A stretch of 64,000 bases of DNA from CADCTM01 sp049671305 (lineage in GTDB: Bacteria; Cyanobacteriota; Cyanobacteriia; Cyanobacteriales; Coleofasciculaceae), in NCBI GenBank assembly GCA_049671305.1, contig JBATUR010000093.1, positions 1 to 64,000 of the forward strand, given 5' to 3'. The first letter of the stretch is position 1, and each line of letters begins with the position of its first letter. This document shows positions 33,329 through 42,538 of the stretch, piece by piece. The position numbers and the translations under genes are program-made. The notes beneath the pieces were generated by a model that did no database searches, was not told the DNA's origin, and worked only from the letters and a program-made list of their open reading frames with translations.

Positions 33329-34117
33329 ATGCTTAAAAATTCTTTAATTACTCTTTTAACTGATTTTGGTTTGAGTGATGTTTATGTGGGGGTAATGAAA
33401 GGCGTTATTGCTACCATAAATCCAGCTTTAACTATTATCGATCTTACTCATCAAATTCCACCCCAAAATATTGCCGCTGCGCGGTTTAATTTGATGTCTG
33501 CTTTTGCTTATTTTCCCACAGAAACGGTGCATATTTGTGTAGTTGATCCTGGGGTAGGTAGTCAGCGCCGAGGCATTGCTTTACAACTTAATAAAGGTTT
33601 TTTAGTAGGACCTGATAATGGCTTATTTGGCGGTGTATTAAAGCACAACTCAATTATCAAAGCAGTTGAACTTACTAACCCTCAATACTGGCGCACAGCA
33701 TCACCTAGTCAGACTTTTCATGGTAGAGATATTTTTGCCGCCGTGGGAGCGCATTTAGCAAGTGGTGTTTTAATTGAGAAATTAGGCAATATTATTGAGC
33801 CAGAAAGTTTAGTTGAATTAATAATTGAAGAACCGCTACAAACTGAGAATAAGATTATTGGTTGTATTCAATATATTGACCATTTTGGCAACTTAATTAC
33901 CAATATTGCGGCTGATCAAGTTCAAGGTAAAAATTGGTCGGTTGTTGTTGGGAAAAGGCAGATTTTAGGTAGTCAAACTTATAGTAGTTGTCCAACCGGA
34001 GAAATTGTCGCTTTAATTGGTAGTGAGGGTTGGGTAGAAATTGCTGTGAATGGTGGTAGCGCTCAGTCTCAGTTGCAGTTATACTATGGTGCTAAGGTAG
34101 AAATTATTTTGGCGTGA
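33329..34117 (+). CDS. SAM hydroxide adenosyltransferase (DUF62 family)
   Basis: This 262-residue protein has the fluorinase/chlorinase-fold signature. TLLTDFGLSDVYVGVMKGVI opens the substrate site and its Asp binds SAM ribose. VHICVVDPGVGSQRRGIAL and VGPDNGLFGGVL line the active site, and IQYIDHFGNLITNI opens the C-terminal domain. Housekeeping members cleave S-adenosylmethionine to adenosine and methionine with water or hydroxide. It is not a halogenase judging from this generic pattern. The roughly 140-base spacer from gmk contains no gene I can support. Confidence 0.9.
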   Translation: MLKNSLITLLTDFGLSDVYVGVMKGVIATINPALTIIDLTHQIPPQNIAAARFNLMSAFAYFPTETVHICVVDPGVGSQRRGIALQLNKGFLVGPDNGLFGGVLKHNSIIKAVELTNPQYWRTASPSQTFHGRDIFAAVGAHLASGVLIEKLGNIIEPESLVELIIEEPLQTENKIIGCIQYIDHFGNLITNIAADQVQGKNWSVVVGKRQILGSQTYSSCPTGEIVALIGSEGWVEIAVNGGSAQSQLQLYYGAKVEIILA

Positions 34118-34361
34118 ACTAAAAGTCAACTTAGATATAAGTCTTTGATTTCAGAAGAAACTAATCTGAACTGTTCAGGCTTATAACTACTAACGGCGTT
34201 AAAATCACAACATTTCTATTGTCTTTACTGATTTGTAATGGTAAAGCTATTTCGTTGAATTGCCTTCTTTGAAGGTACTCGAATTGGCAAGAGTCAGTAA
34301 ATTATTGTAGCTTTTTTTAAGAGATTCAACATTGAGATGTACAAGTTAAGAGGAACTAATA

Positions 34362-35015
34362 ATGCAGCTACAGGCATCTGAATTAGAAGTTTATCAAGGA
34401 CAGTTTGGGGAATTTACGATTACACCAAGCGATCGCACTGGCGTTATTATTTATCGTAGTGGCTTACTAGTAGCGGCGTTGAGTTTTGCGATCGCAACTT
34501 GCCTAATTTTACTCAAAGGCACCACGCCAACGGTTTTAACTACTGTAACTTGGCTTTACGGCATATTTACTATAGCTTTGGGTATTAGTTTATACACAAT
34601 TCATATTTATCTTGCCTTGCTGCATAGGTTGTTACAGTTTTTTTTGGCGATCGGTACAATAGCAGCAATAATCATAGCTGTTTCCAACTCTGAACCGCTG
34701 GTATTATTTGTTTACAACCACCCAATTTCACTGCTGGGAGTTGGCTTTAGCTTTGCGGCGCTGACAGGTATTTATTTCAAGGAAGCTTTTTGTTTTAATC
34801 GCCTAGAAACTAAGTTTCTCACATTCTTAGTCCCTATGCTACTTTTAGGACATTTGGCGGGTGTGTTGCCGTTAGCTTGGGAACAGGTTTTACTAGTAAT
34901 ATGGTCTGTTTTATTTGTGGTGTTTGCTCTGCGTAAAGTAGTGCAAGCTATCCCTCCAGATATTGGTGATAAGTCCGTCTTTTCTTATCTTAAGGAACGT
35001 GGCGCTCATTCATAA
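34362..35015 (+). CDS. DUF2301 family integral membrane protein
   Basis: This 217-residue protein carries about seven hydrophobic segments, interrupted by short loops, and a cytoplasmic N-terminus (FGEFTITPSDRTGVIIYRSG). The whole pattern, including YFKEAFCFNRLETKFLTFL, fits the cyanobacterial DUF2301 membrane proteins. Function is unknown. A short 17-base gap to the next gene (SDR) suggests co-transcription. Confidence 0.78.
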   Translation: MQLQASELEVYQGQFGEFTITPSDRTGVIIYRSGLLVAALSFAIATCLILLKGTTPTVLTTVTWLYGIFTIALGISLYTIHIYLALLHRLLQFFLAIGTIAAIIIAVSNSEPLVLFVYNHPISLLGVGFSFAALTGIYFKEAFCFNRLETKFLTFLVPMLLLGHLAGVLPLAWEQVLLVIWSVLFVVFALRKVVQAIPPDIGDKSVFSYLKERGAHS

Positions 35016-35032
35016 ATTGATCAGGAGTAGTA

Positions 35033-35791
35033 ATGAGTTTGCAAGGAAAAGTAGCAATTGTTACAGGAGGTGGGCAGGGAATTGGCAAAGCAATTACTAA
35101 GCGATTTTTGTCAGAAGGAATAAAAGTTATTATTGCTGAAATTGACGAAGCAGCAGGAAGGGCAACTGAAGCTGAATATCAACATCTTGGTGATATTTGC
35201 TTTATTAAAACAGATGTTTCGTCAGAAAGTTCAGTTATCAATTTAATCAAAGAAACCGCAAAAAAATTTACCAAAATAGATGTTTTAGTTAATAATGCCG
35301 CCATTGCTGATCCAGAAAATGCACCATTAACAGAGCTGAGTTTAGAAAATTGGAATCGTACCATTTCCACAAATCTTACCTCAGTTTTTCTTTGTAGTAA
35401 ATATTCAGCAATTCATCTACAAAAAAGTCAAGGCACAATTATTAATATTGCCTCAACAAGAGCCTTAATGTCAGAACCCCATACAGAGGCATATTCTGCT
35501 GCCAAAGGTGGTGTGGTGGCATTAACTCATGCTTTGGCAATTAGCTTGGCACCTGTCAGGGTAAATTGTATTAGTCCAGGGTGGATCGATGTCAGCGAGT
35601 GGCAACAAGCCAAAACCAACCAAACTGAATTAACCCCAGATGATCATCAACAACATCCAGTTGGTAGAGTAGGAAAACCAGAAGATATTGCCTCATTAGC
35701 CGTATATTTTGCTTCCTCTAATGCCGCTTTTATAACTGGCACAAATTTTGTTGTTGATGGGGGAATGACCAAAAAAATGATTTACCTTTAA
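35033..35791 (+). CDS. Short-chain dehydrogenase/reductase
   Basis: This 252-residue classical SDR has the Rossmann motif TGGGQGIGKAI and VNNAAIADPENAP. The catalytic Ser is in IINIASTRALMS, the catalytic Tyr/Lys in YSAAKGGVVALTHALA. CISPGWIDVSEW and the terminal TGTNFVVDGGMTKKM complete the fold. It oxidises or reduces an alcohol/ketone with NAD(P). The substrate cannot be predicted. It resembles FabG/glucose-dehydrogenase-like members, but fatty-acid genes are not adjacent. Confidence 0.9.
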   Translation: MSLQGKVAIVTGGGQGIGKAITKRFLSEGIKVIIAEIDEAAGRATEAEYQHLGDICFIKTDVSSESSVINLIKETAKKFTKIDVLVNNAAIADPENAPLTELSLENWNRTISTNLTSVFLCSKYSAIHLQKSQGTIINIASTRALMSEPHTEAYSAAKGGVVALTHALAISLAPVRVNCISPGWIDVSEWQQAKTNQTELTPDDHQQHPVGRVGKPEDIASLAVYFASSNAAFITGTNFVVDGGMTKKMIYL

Positions 35792-36055
35792 GGTAGAACT
35801 TTTGTCAATTTAGATTCTTGTTCACAAGAGTTGCCTTAAATTAGTTTCGGTTAGTTTGAATTAGAGTAGTCAATTCTGAATAAATTCAGGCAAGGCTTGC
35901 TCGTGCAAAAAACTCAGCTTTCATAAAAAGCATCTACGTCTAACAACGTAACAAAAACTCAGAAATTCTGAGTGCTTAAATCTTAAGTTGGAACGATTTG
36001 AGCAATTACTAACATATCTAAACTAAGACTTTAGTCAATATACAAGCAATTAGCT

Positions 36056-36712
36056 TTGCTTACAGGTAGCGCTACTTACAATAACATCTCTTTCCTAATT
36101 ATCATGGGGCTATTAATCTTAACGAGTTATTTTCTCGCCCAAGTGTTACAAGTCTCGCTACCTCCTCAATCATTAAACTTGAAAGTAGAATCTCCTAATA
36201 TTTTACTTTCTTCTAAGCCTTCTGGATTAAGTCCAGGCGTTTTTGAAGTCTTGCCGCAGCCTTTGGGAGAAGTGGTAGAAGAGCAATGTCGAGATGTTCC
36301 TAGTGGCAATAATATACCTGGATTTCAACCAGGAATTATGAAAAATGATGTGCTACGAATGCTAGGTACTCCAACTAGAATTTCTGGAGGATATTGGCCC
36401 AATACTCGTGCTGTATCTTATGAATTAATTCCTGAACAAGTAAGCTTAGGTTTCTTATTTGATAGACGCTCTCAACGCATCCGTCAAACCGAAGCTTCTT
36501 TTAAAAATGGAGTTAATTCTCAAATAGTTTTAATGACTTTAAATAGTATGTTAGGATGCAAAATCAATGAACCAATTCAACGAGGACTACAACAAGTACA
36601 AAAAGGACAATTTAAGAATTATTATTTTAAGTTAAACACTTTAGAGGGAGTAATTGAACAACAAAAAAATAATCGCATTTATATTGGAATCTGGGAAGAA
36701 GACTTACATTGA
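36056..36712 (+). CDS. Membrane-anchored protein with a BamE/SmpA-like domain
   Basis: This is a 218-residue protein from a TTG at 36056. One transmembrane segment (about 9-32) is followed by a periplasmic part. Residues about 92-160 contain PGIMKNDVLRMLGTPTRISG, then YWPNTRAVSYELI and GFLFDRRSQRIRQTEA: the G-x-x-x-x-V-x-x-x-LG-x-P-T pattern typical of the BamE/SmpA-OmlA fold, which binds outer-membrane assembly partners. I infer a cell-envelope role. The inner ATG at 36104 would cut the membrane segment in half, so the longer form is favoured. No operon partner is obvious. Confidence 0.65.
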   Translation: MLTGSATYNNISFLIIMGLLILTSYFLAQVLQVSLPPQSLNLKVESPNILLSSKPSGLSPGVFEVLPQPLGEVVEEQCRDVPSGNNIPGFQPGIMKNDVLRMLGTPTRISGGYWPNTRAVSYELIPEQVSLGFLFDRRSQRIRQTEASFKNGVNSQIVLMTLNSMLGCKINEPIQRGLQQVQKGQFKNYYFKLNTLEGVIEQQKNNRIYIGIWEEDLH

Positions 36713-36820
36713 CTGGTATTTCTTGATTTGTGGAAACCGGGAATGGCTGGGAAAATCAAATGTACCTGACAAAAAATTGCTATAACACTAATAGATTTAC
36801 TTAGTTTCCTAAAAGTGGCA

Positions 36821-37471
36821 ATGATACGTTTTATTCATCGGCAAGAAATCTGGATGCTGACACTTCAAGGCTGGTTAGCAATTAGCGGATTTATTATTGC
36901 TTTAGCGCTATTTTTGGTAACTCATATCCAACCCTTTCTTGCCGTCAATTATCCAATTCAGGCAGATATTTTAGTTGTAGAGGGTTGGATACCAGATTAC
37001 GCCCTCACAAATGCCATTGCTGAATTTAACAAAGGAGACTATCAAAAGCTCATTACCACCGGACTACCCATAGATCTCGGATACTTTCTTTCGCCCTACA
37101 AAAATGCTGCCGAATTAGCAGCAGCAAGCTTAATCGTAAACGGCTTTGACTCAGATAAATTAGTCGCAGTTCCCGCTTCAAATGTAACCATAAATCGGAC
37201 TTATGCATCTGCCGCCGCCTTAAATCAGTGGTTGAAGACTTCCGACTTAAACATAAAAACAATTAATGTTTATAGCTTTGATGCCCATGCTCGTAGAAGT
37301 TGGCTGATTTTCCAACAAGCACTTGCCCCCAATATTAAAGTAGGGATAATTGCTGAAAAACCGATAGAGTACAATCCTAAAAAGTGGTGGGCTTCTAGTG
37401 CCGGCGTCCGCTCCATTATTTCTGAAACAATTGCTTACATTTACGCCCGCTTGTTCAATTGGAAAAGCTAA
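36821..37471 (+). CDS. YdcF/DUF218-like membrane-anchored protein
   Basis: From the ATG at 36821 this is 216 residues (a GTG at 36815 is possible). The N-terminal transmembrane segment (about 17-38) is followed by ADILVVEGWIPDYALTNAIA, the start of a DUF218/ElyC-SanA fold with a conserved GxxPDxAL-like pattern. ASNVTINRTYASAAAL and YSFDAHARRSWLIF follow. ElyC-like proteins act in envelope polysaccharide turnover or transport of a lipid-linked precursor. This member's role is unknown. Confidence 0.7.
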   Translation: MIRFIHRQEIWMLTLQGWLAISGFIIALALFLVTHIQPFLAVNYPIQADILVVEGWIPDYALTNAIAEFNKGDYQKLITTGLPIDLGYFLSPYKNAAELAAASLIVNGFDSDKLVAVPASNVTINRTYASAAALNQWLKTSDLNIKTINVYSFDAHARRSWLIFQQALAPNIKVGIIAEKPIEYNPKKWWASSAGVRSIISETIAYIYARLFNWKS

Positions 37472-37523
37472 AAAAAGCTAGATTATTCTCAATCAAAAAA
37501 AAAACAGTACACTAGGAGCAAAA

Positions 37524-38639
37524 ATGGTAGAAGAACGCGCTTATTGGCTAGCTTGGTCGCAAGTTGACCGTGTGGGACCCATCTTAATAAAACGTCTCCA
37601 ACAAAAGTTTGGCAGCCTCGCCGCCGCCTGGGAGGCTAACGCCAAGCAAATCGCCAACGTTGAAGGTTTTGGTCCGCAAACTATCACAGCCATAACCGCC
37701 AAGCGATCGCAAATTGATCCCCAACAATTCCTAGAACAACATTCCCTAAAAAACCCCCATTTCTGGACACCAGCAGATGCTGACTATCCCCGTTTATTAC
37801 TAGAAATTCCCACTCCTCCGCCCGTACTCTACTACCGAGGAATAGTACAAAATCAAGAAAACCACGGCATCATACCAATGGTTGGCATAGTCGGCACCCG
37901 TGAACCCACCGACTACGGCAAACGCTGGACTCGCAAAATCAGCAACGCCCTTGCCAGACACGGTTTTAGCGTCGTTTCCGGCATGGCAGCCGGCATTGAT
38001 ACAGAAGCCCATAATGGCTGCTTACAAGCTGGAGGACGCACTCTCGCCGTTTTGGGGACAGGTGTTGACATGATTTATCCACCGCGCAATCAATCTTTAT
38101 ATCAACAAATTCAAGAACAGGGATTACTCTTAAGTGAATATCCCTCTGGCACCCAACCCAACCGCGCCTACTTTCCCCAGCGTAATCGGATCATAGCTGG
38201 CTTAAGTCGTGCAACTTTGGTAATGGAAGCCCCCAGCAAGTCTGGTGCATTAATTACAGCTTATTGTGCCAATGACTTCTGCCGGGATGTTTATGTGCTA
38301 CCAGGAAGACTTGATGATCAACAATCGAATGGTTGTCTAGGGCTTTTAAGTCGGGGCGCTCATGTAATCTTAAATGAAGGTCATCTGTTGGAAATGTTGG
38401 GGGCAATACCAAAACTTGACAACACCGCGCCATTATTGACACAAGAAGCTACACCATTGCCAGAATTAGAGCCAGAATTAGCTCATGTATTACAGGGATT
38501 ATCTTTTGAACCTATCCCATTTGATTTAATTGTCCAACAAGCTGGGTTAGCGCCAGGGTTAGTTTCCAGTGCACTGTTGCAGTTAGAGCTTTTTGGGCTA
38601 GTCTCTCAATTACCAGGGATGAGATATCAACGAGGTTAA
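37524..38639 (+). CDS. dprA: DNA-processing protein DprA
   Basis: This 371-residue protein has an N-terminal helix-hairpin-helix (ANVEGFGPQTITAI). The DprA Rossmann fold follows, with GIVGTREPTDYGKRWT, SGMAAGIDTEAHNGCLQAGG, LGTGVDMIYPPRNQ and RNRIIAGLSRATLVMEA. A C-terminal winged-helix (about 310-371) completes it. DprA loads RecA on incoming single-stranded DNA during natural transformation. It probably shares a transcript with the following xylanase gene, since their stop and start are 3 bases apart. Confidence 0.95.
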   Translation: MVEERAYWLAWSQVDRVGPILIKRLQQKFGSLAAAWEANAKQIANVEGFGPQTITAITAKRSQIDPQQFLEQHSLKNPHFWTPADADYPRLLLEIPTPPPVLYYRGIVQNQENHGIIPMVGIVGTREPTDYGKRWTRKISNALARHGFSVVSGMAAGIDTEAHNGCLQAGGRTLAVLGTGVDMIYPPRNQSLYQQIQEQGLLLSEYPSGTQPNRAYFPQRNRIIAGLSRATLVMEAPSKSGALITAYCANDFCRDVYVLPGRLDDQQSNGCLGLLSRGAHVILNEGHLLEMLGAIPKLDNTAPLLTQEATPLPELEPELAHVLQGLSFEPIPFDLIVQQAGLAPGLVSSALLQLELFGLVSQLPGMRYQRG

Positions 38640-38642
38640 GGC

Positions 38643-39701
38643 ATGAATAAAATCAAACGGTTTGGTGTGTTGATGCTGCTAGCGTTGGTGGCAATTTTCG
38701 GAGTGGCTTTTTATGGCAGTACACAATTGGCAAATAATAGCTTACGCGCCTTAGCCAAACAACGGGGAATTAGCATTGGTACTGCTGTACAGATGCAACT
38801 TCTGCGTAGTGATCAAAGTTATCAGGATATCTTGGTGCGCCATTTTAGTAAGGTGACGCCAGAGTATGAAATGAAATTTGGTCCTTTGCATCCCGAACGA
38901 GATCGCTTTGATTTTACCGCCGCAGATGGCATTGTCGCCTTTGCCAAGCAACATGATCAAGAGGTACGAGGTCATACCTTGGTTTGGCACGAAAGCCTGC
39001 CTAACTGGCTCACAGAGGGCAAGTGGACGCGGGATGAGTTAATTGCGATTATGCGGCAACATATCAACACAGTTATGGGTCATTATCGGGGACAACTTGC
39101 CGTTTGGGATGTCGTTAATGAGGCGGTAGCTGAAGATGGTAACTCGCTCAGAAATACGGTTTGGTTGCAGAAAATTGGCAAAGAATATATTGAAATGGCT
39201 TTTCGTTTTGCCCATGAAGTTGACCCCAAAGTACGACTATTTTACAACGATTATGGCGGCGAAGAGTTGGGCAAAAAGTCTGATGCCATTTATGCTTTGG
39301 TAAAGGATTTGCGGCAACGAAATGTTCCTATTGATGGCGTCGGGTTGCAGATGCACGTTAGTATTAAAAATCCTCCCAACCCCGAAAAAGTTGCAGCAAA
39401 TATTAAACGTCTTAATCAGTTGGGAATGGAAGTACAAGTAACAGAGATGGATGTTAAAATTTCTGACGGTAGTGGCACACTAACTGAACGACTGGCTGCC
39501 CAAGCGGATGTTTACCGGAATATGATGCAAGTATGTTTGTCTGCCCAAAACTGTAAAGACTTTTCTTTATGGGGAGTAAATGATCGTTATTCTTGGATAC
39601 CTCGATTTTTTAATACGCCAGATGCGCCGCTGATTTTTGATGAATCATCTCGTCCTAAACCAGCTTATGAGGCACTTATTGAGGTACTTAAGAAGTCTTA
39701 G
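38643..39701 (+). CDS. Membrane-anchored GH10 endo-beta-1,4-xylanase
   Basis: This 352-residue GH10 enzyme has an N-terminal signal anchor (about 7-22) and a complete catalytic barrel. GHTLVWHESLPNWL is the conserved substrate loop, WDVVNEAVAED carries the acid/base Glu, VQVTEMDVKIS the nucleophile Glu, and FSLWGVNDRYSWIP the closing block. GH10 enzymes cut xylan and related beta-1,4 backbones outside the cell. A xylanase is uncommon in cyanobacteria; here it may edit the organism's own sheath or recycle plant/algal polysaccharide. A GH1 beta-glucosidase gene lies 1 kb away on the other strand. Confidence 0.93.
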   Translation: MNKIKRFGVLMLLALVAIFGVAFYGSTQLANNSLRALAKQRGISIGTAVQMQLLRSDQSYQDILVRHFSKVTPEYEMKFGPLHPERDRFDFTAADGIVAFAKQHDQEVRGHTLVWHESLPNWLTEGKWTRDELIAIMRQHINTVMGHYRGQLAVWDVVNEAVAEDGNSLRNTVWLQKIGKEYIEMAFRFAHEVDPKVRLFYNDYGGEELGKKSDAIYALVKDLRQRNVPIDGVGLQMHVSIKNPPNPEKVAANIKRLNQLGMEVQVTEMDVKISDGSGTLTERLAAQADVYRNMMQVCLSAQNCKDFSLWGVNDRYSWIPRFFNTPDAPLIFDESSRPKPAYEALIEVLKKS

Positions 39702-39935
39702 TTGTAGTCTTTGGGTTGTTTAATAGTTAAAATTAAGCATCTAGGTTTTTTGAGTAATGATTGTTGTATGGATAGTAATATGAAACCAAAAATGAAGCGA
39801 AAAAATTCTTGCTCTTTGATTTTGCCGCAAAATTTTTTTGTGAAATATTAAGACGCAATAGAGACATTTGAGTTTATAAGTTGATTGTAGATTATCAAGG
39901 CAATTTTAGACCAGACACCACATTCATATTCGCAA

Positions 39936-40598
39936 GTGAAGCAAGAGAATTTACTGACGTGGTTTCAGTGGCTAACGCTGTGGGTTAAACAAACCTTTGG
40001 GCTCCAGAGCACTGAGCAAAAACTTGTAAAAATCACCGAAAGAATTTATTCTTACGATGAGTCAACCGTATTAGTATCCGTAGAGCGAGAGGCTCCTAGT
40101 GCTGTCGCAACTTGGTATCTTTTTCAACAAAAAAATCCCCGCAACAAACTGTTGATTACTCTGGATAATTTGACAGCAATTCGCTTAGAATTACGGAGAA
40201 ATCGACAGCTATCTAGTAGTGATCAGTCCTCACTTGAGCTATCCTTAATTCAATATGATCCAGTTATTAGAACCCATCGCTTAAGCATTCAGTGGCTGAT
40301 CAGGCTAGATAGTTCTCGTACTGTTTTTAGTTTAGTTGGAACTTGGGATGCTGACTTACAAGGTGATAGTTTTGATCCAGATGCTAAAGGTATCACAATT
40401 GTTAGGTCAATTGCTCAAGAAGCTTTAAATTTAATGCCATTATCGGGAATACTTTGGCGCACGCGCATGAATAAGTTTCCTTGGACAGAGAGCGTAGAAA
40501 GTTATGCTTATTCTATAATAGGAGAGCGCCACAAGTGTTATATCAAAAAATTGAATTTAAAAGTACTTAAAGAACTTCAAAATTTTGATAATTCTTAG
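39936..40598 (+). CDS. Hypothetical protein, alpha/beta, no recognised domain
   Basis: This is a 220-residue protein from a GTG at 39936. Soluble, tryptophan-containing (LLTWFQWLTLWVKQTFG at the start) and mildly basic, it has a central beta-rich block with SLELSLIQYDPVIRTHRLSIQ and SRTVFSLVGTWDADLQGDSF. I recognise no family. The start has no clear ribosome site. The gene stands alone, convergent with the GH1 gene. Confidence 0.5.
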   Translation: MKQENLLTWFQWLTLWVKQTFGLQSTEQKLVKITERIYSYDESTVLVSVEREAPSAVATWYLFQQKNPRNKLLITLDNLTAIRLELRRNRQLSSSDQSSLELSLIQYDPVIRTHRLSIQWLIRLDSSRTVFSLVGTWDADLQGDSFDPDAKGITIVRSIAQEALNLMPLSGILWRTRMNKFPWTESVESYAYSIIGERHKCYIKKLNLKVLKELQNFDNS

Positions 40599-40694
40599 TC
40601 CTAGGTTGTGGTAATGAAGAGAAAATAAAAGATATTTCACCCATAAAAATTGCTCTAAGTTTGAATGCCAATATTGCCAAACTCAAGCTTTTGA

Positions 40695-42065
40695 TTAAAC
40701 TACTCGATTATTACGAATGCACTCTTGATACCATTCAAAGCTAGCCTTGGGAAGGCGTTTTAGTGTCTGATAGTCTATATAAATAATGCCAAAACGTCGC
40801 TCATATCCCCATGCCCATTCAAAGTTATCCATTAAGCTCCAGAGGAAGTATCCTTTAAGGGGATAGCCTTCTTTAACCGCACGTTGCGCTGACTTTAAGT
40901 GCTGACGTAAATACATAATTCGATCAGTATCAATGACTTCACCTTTGGCATTAATTTCATCTTGCGCGGCACAGCCATTTTCGGTTATAAATACTGGTAA
41001 ATCTGGACGTCCAACGGTTTCGCTGATATGACGAATGCCCCAATAAATACATTCTGGTAAAATGCTTAACCAAGGCATATTCATTTTGGGATAACCTTTA
41101 GGTAAATCGAGGAATTCATAGCCCAATTCGTGATCACTTGCTCGCACATAAACGCCCGTATAAAGGTTAAGTCCGATCGCATCTAATGGCTGATGAATTG
41201 TTTCTAAATCACCCGTTTTTATATCCGGTGCATTGCTACCAAGTTGCTCAAGTAATGCTGGACTATAATTACCTGTAAGGGCAGGAAAAATAATTCCCCC
41301 ATTCTGTCCACAAGTATGAAAAGCTAATTTAGCAGCGGCAATCTGAAGAGATGATTCGTGGATGGGAATTGTTGGTATAATGTTATCCACAAGGGCAATA
41401 GAACAAGGTACAGGCGAGGCGGCACGAATTGCTTGACAAGCCATACCATGAGCTAAAAGGGCGTGATGTGAAGTCTGCCAAACGTCTTTGAGAGAAGATA
41501 CACGTTTGCCTGGAGCATGAGGCGGATCACGGTCTACAGCATAGCTATGATGGGTAAAGCAGGATATCTCGTTAATCGTCATCCAGTGAGAAATGCGATC
41601 GCCTAAGCGACTAACAACCGCAGTCGCATAATCAGCAAAATCATCAGCAATTTCTCGACTTTCCCAAGAATTATACAAATCTTCTAGAGCTTGTGGCGTG
41701 TCCCAGTGAAATAAAGTTGCATGGGGCGTAATGCCATAATGCTGCAGGCAGTCAACCAGGCGCTTGTAAAAATCAATTCCTTGTTCGTTAACTTCACCAC
41801 GACCGTCGGGAATAATTCGCGACCAAGCAATACTAAAACGATAGTGCTTAATACCTAATTTTACCATAAGTTGCACATCTTGTTCATAAAGATGGTAATG
41901 GTCACAGGCTACGGCACCTGTATCACCGTTGAGGACTCTTCCAGTTTGGCTGAATGTATCCCACACACTAGGTTTACGTCCCCCTTCAGACGCCCCTCCT
42001 TCTATTTGATAGGAGGAAGTTGCTGCACCCCATAAAAAATTATCTGGAAATCGATAGCTATTCAT
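40695..42065 (-). CDS. GH1 family beta-glucosidase
   Basis: From the ATG at 42065 (MNSYRFPDNFLWGAATSSYQ, the classical GH1 opening) this is 456 residues. The acid/base Glu is in WMTINEISCF and the nucleophile in VFITENGCA. RFSIAWSRIIPDG and GYFLWSLMDNFEWAWGY complete the substrate pocket. It hydrolyses beta-linked glucosides or galactosides. No signal peptide is seen, so cytosolic. The ATG at 42113 would add 16 unconserved residues. It is convergent with the 220-residue unknown. Confidence 0.94.
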   Translation of the reverse strand: MNSYRFPDNFLWGAATSSYQIEGGASEGGRKPSVWDTFSQTGRVLNGDTGAVACDHYHLYEQDVQLMVKLGIKHYRFSIAWSRIIPDGRGEVNEQGIDFYKRLVDCLQHYGITPHATLFHWDTPQALEDLYNSWESREIADDFADYATAVVSRLGDRISHWMTINEISCFTHHSYAVDRDPPHAPGKRVSSLKDVWQTSHHALLAHGMACQAIRAASPVPCSIALVDNIIPTIPIHESSLQIAAAKLAFHTCGQNGGIIFPALTGNYSPALLEQLGSNAPDIKTGDLETIHQPLDAIGLNLYTGVYVRASDHELGYEFLDLPKGYPKMNMPWLSILPECIYWGIRHISETVGRPDLPVFITENGCAAQDEINAKGEVIDTDRIMYLRQHLKSAQRAVKEGYPLKGYFLWSLMDNFEWAWGYERRFGIIYIDYQTLKRLPKASFEWYQECIRNNRVV

Positions 42066-42538
42066 AATTGATTTTTGAGTTAGCCCCTTAAATTTTAGTT
42101 TGAGTAAGGGCATTAGGAACTTTTTTCAGCAATTTTCGTCTGTAACGCATATTACTAGCAATTTCACCTGCTCTTTTCCATATTTTGGAATAAAATAAAT
42201 TGGTAAATGTACCTCAACGAGATTGGTTTTATTGAAAAATAAGCTTGAATTTAATCACTTATAAAGAGTATAATTAAAGGCATTAAAAATAATATCTAAT
42301 CAGGAATTAAAATACTAATTAAGGACAATAAAAACTAATAATTGATTAGCTGGGTCAAGACAAACCAGTTTAATCCTAGAGGTAAACGTGCCTTTGTAAG
42401 GATTAAGCTTAAATTAATAAATATTAAACGATTAAAATTTTTTAAGGAATATATGAACTTTTTGCGTCCAAATTGTGACAGAGCTCTAAAATAGAATATA
42501 TGTTCAAGATGTTAATTTAGACTGAATCAAACATTTGT
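42066..42538. other. Long AT-rich spacer between GH1 and the sulfatase-fold gene
   Basis: No gene is visible here. An inverted repeat, TTAATCCT at 42370-42377 with AGGATTAA at 42399-42406 and an inner AGG/CCT pair, could form a hairpin in the leader of the sulfatase-fold gene. The rest is A/T-rich and holds the promoters of both divergent genes. Confidence 0.4.
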
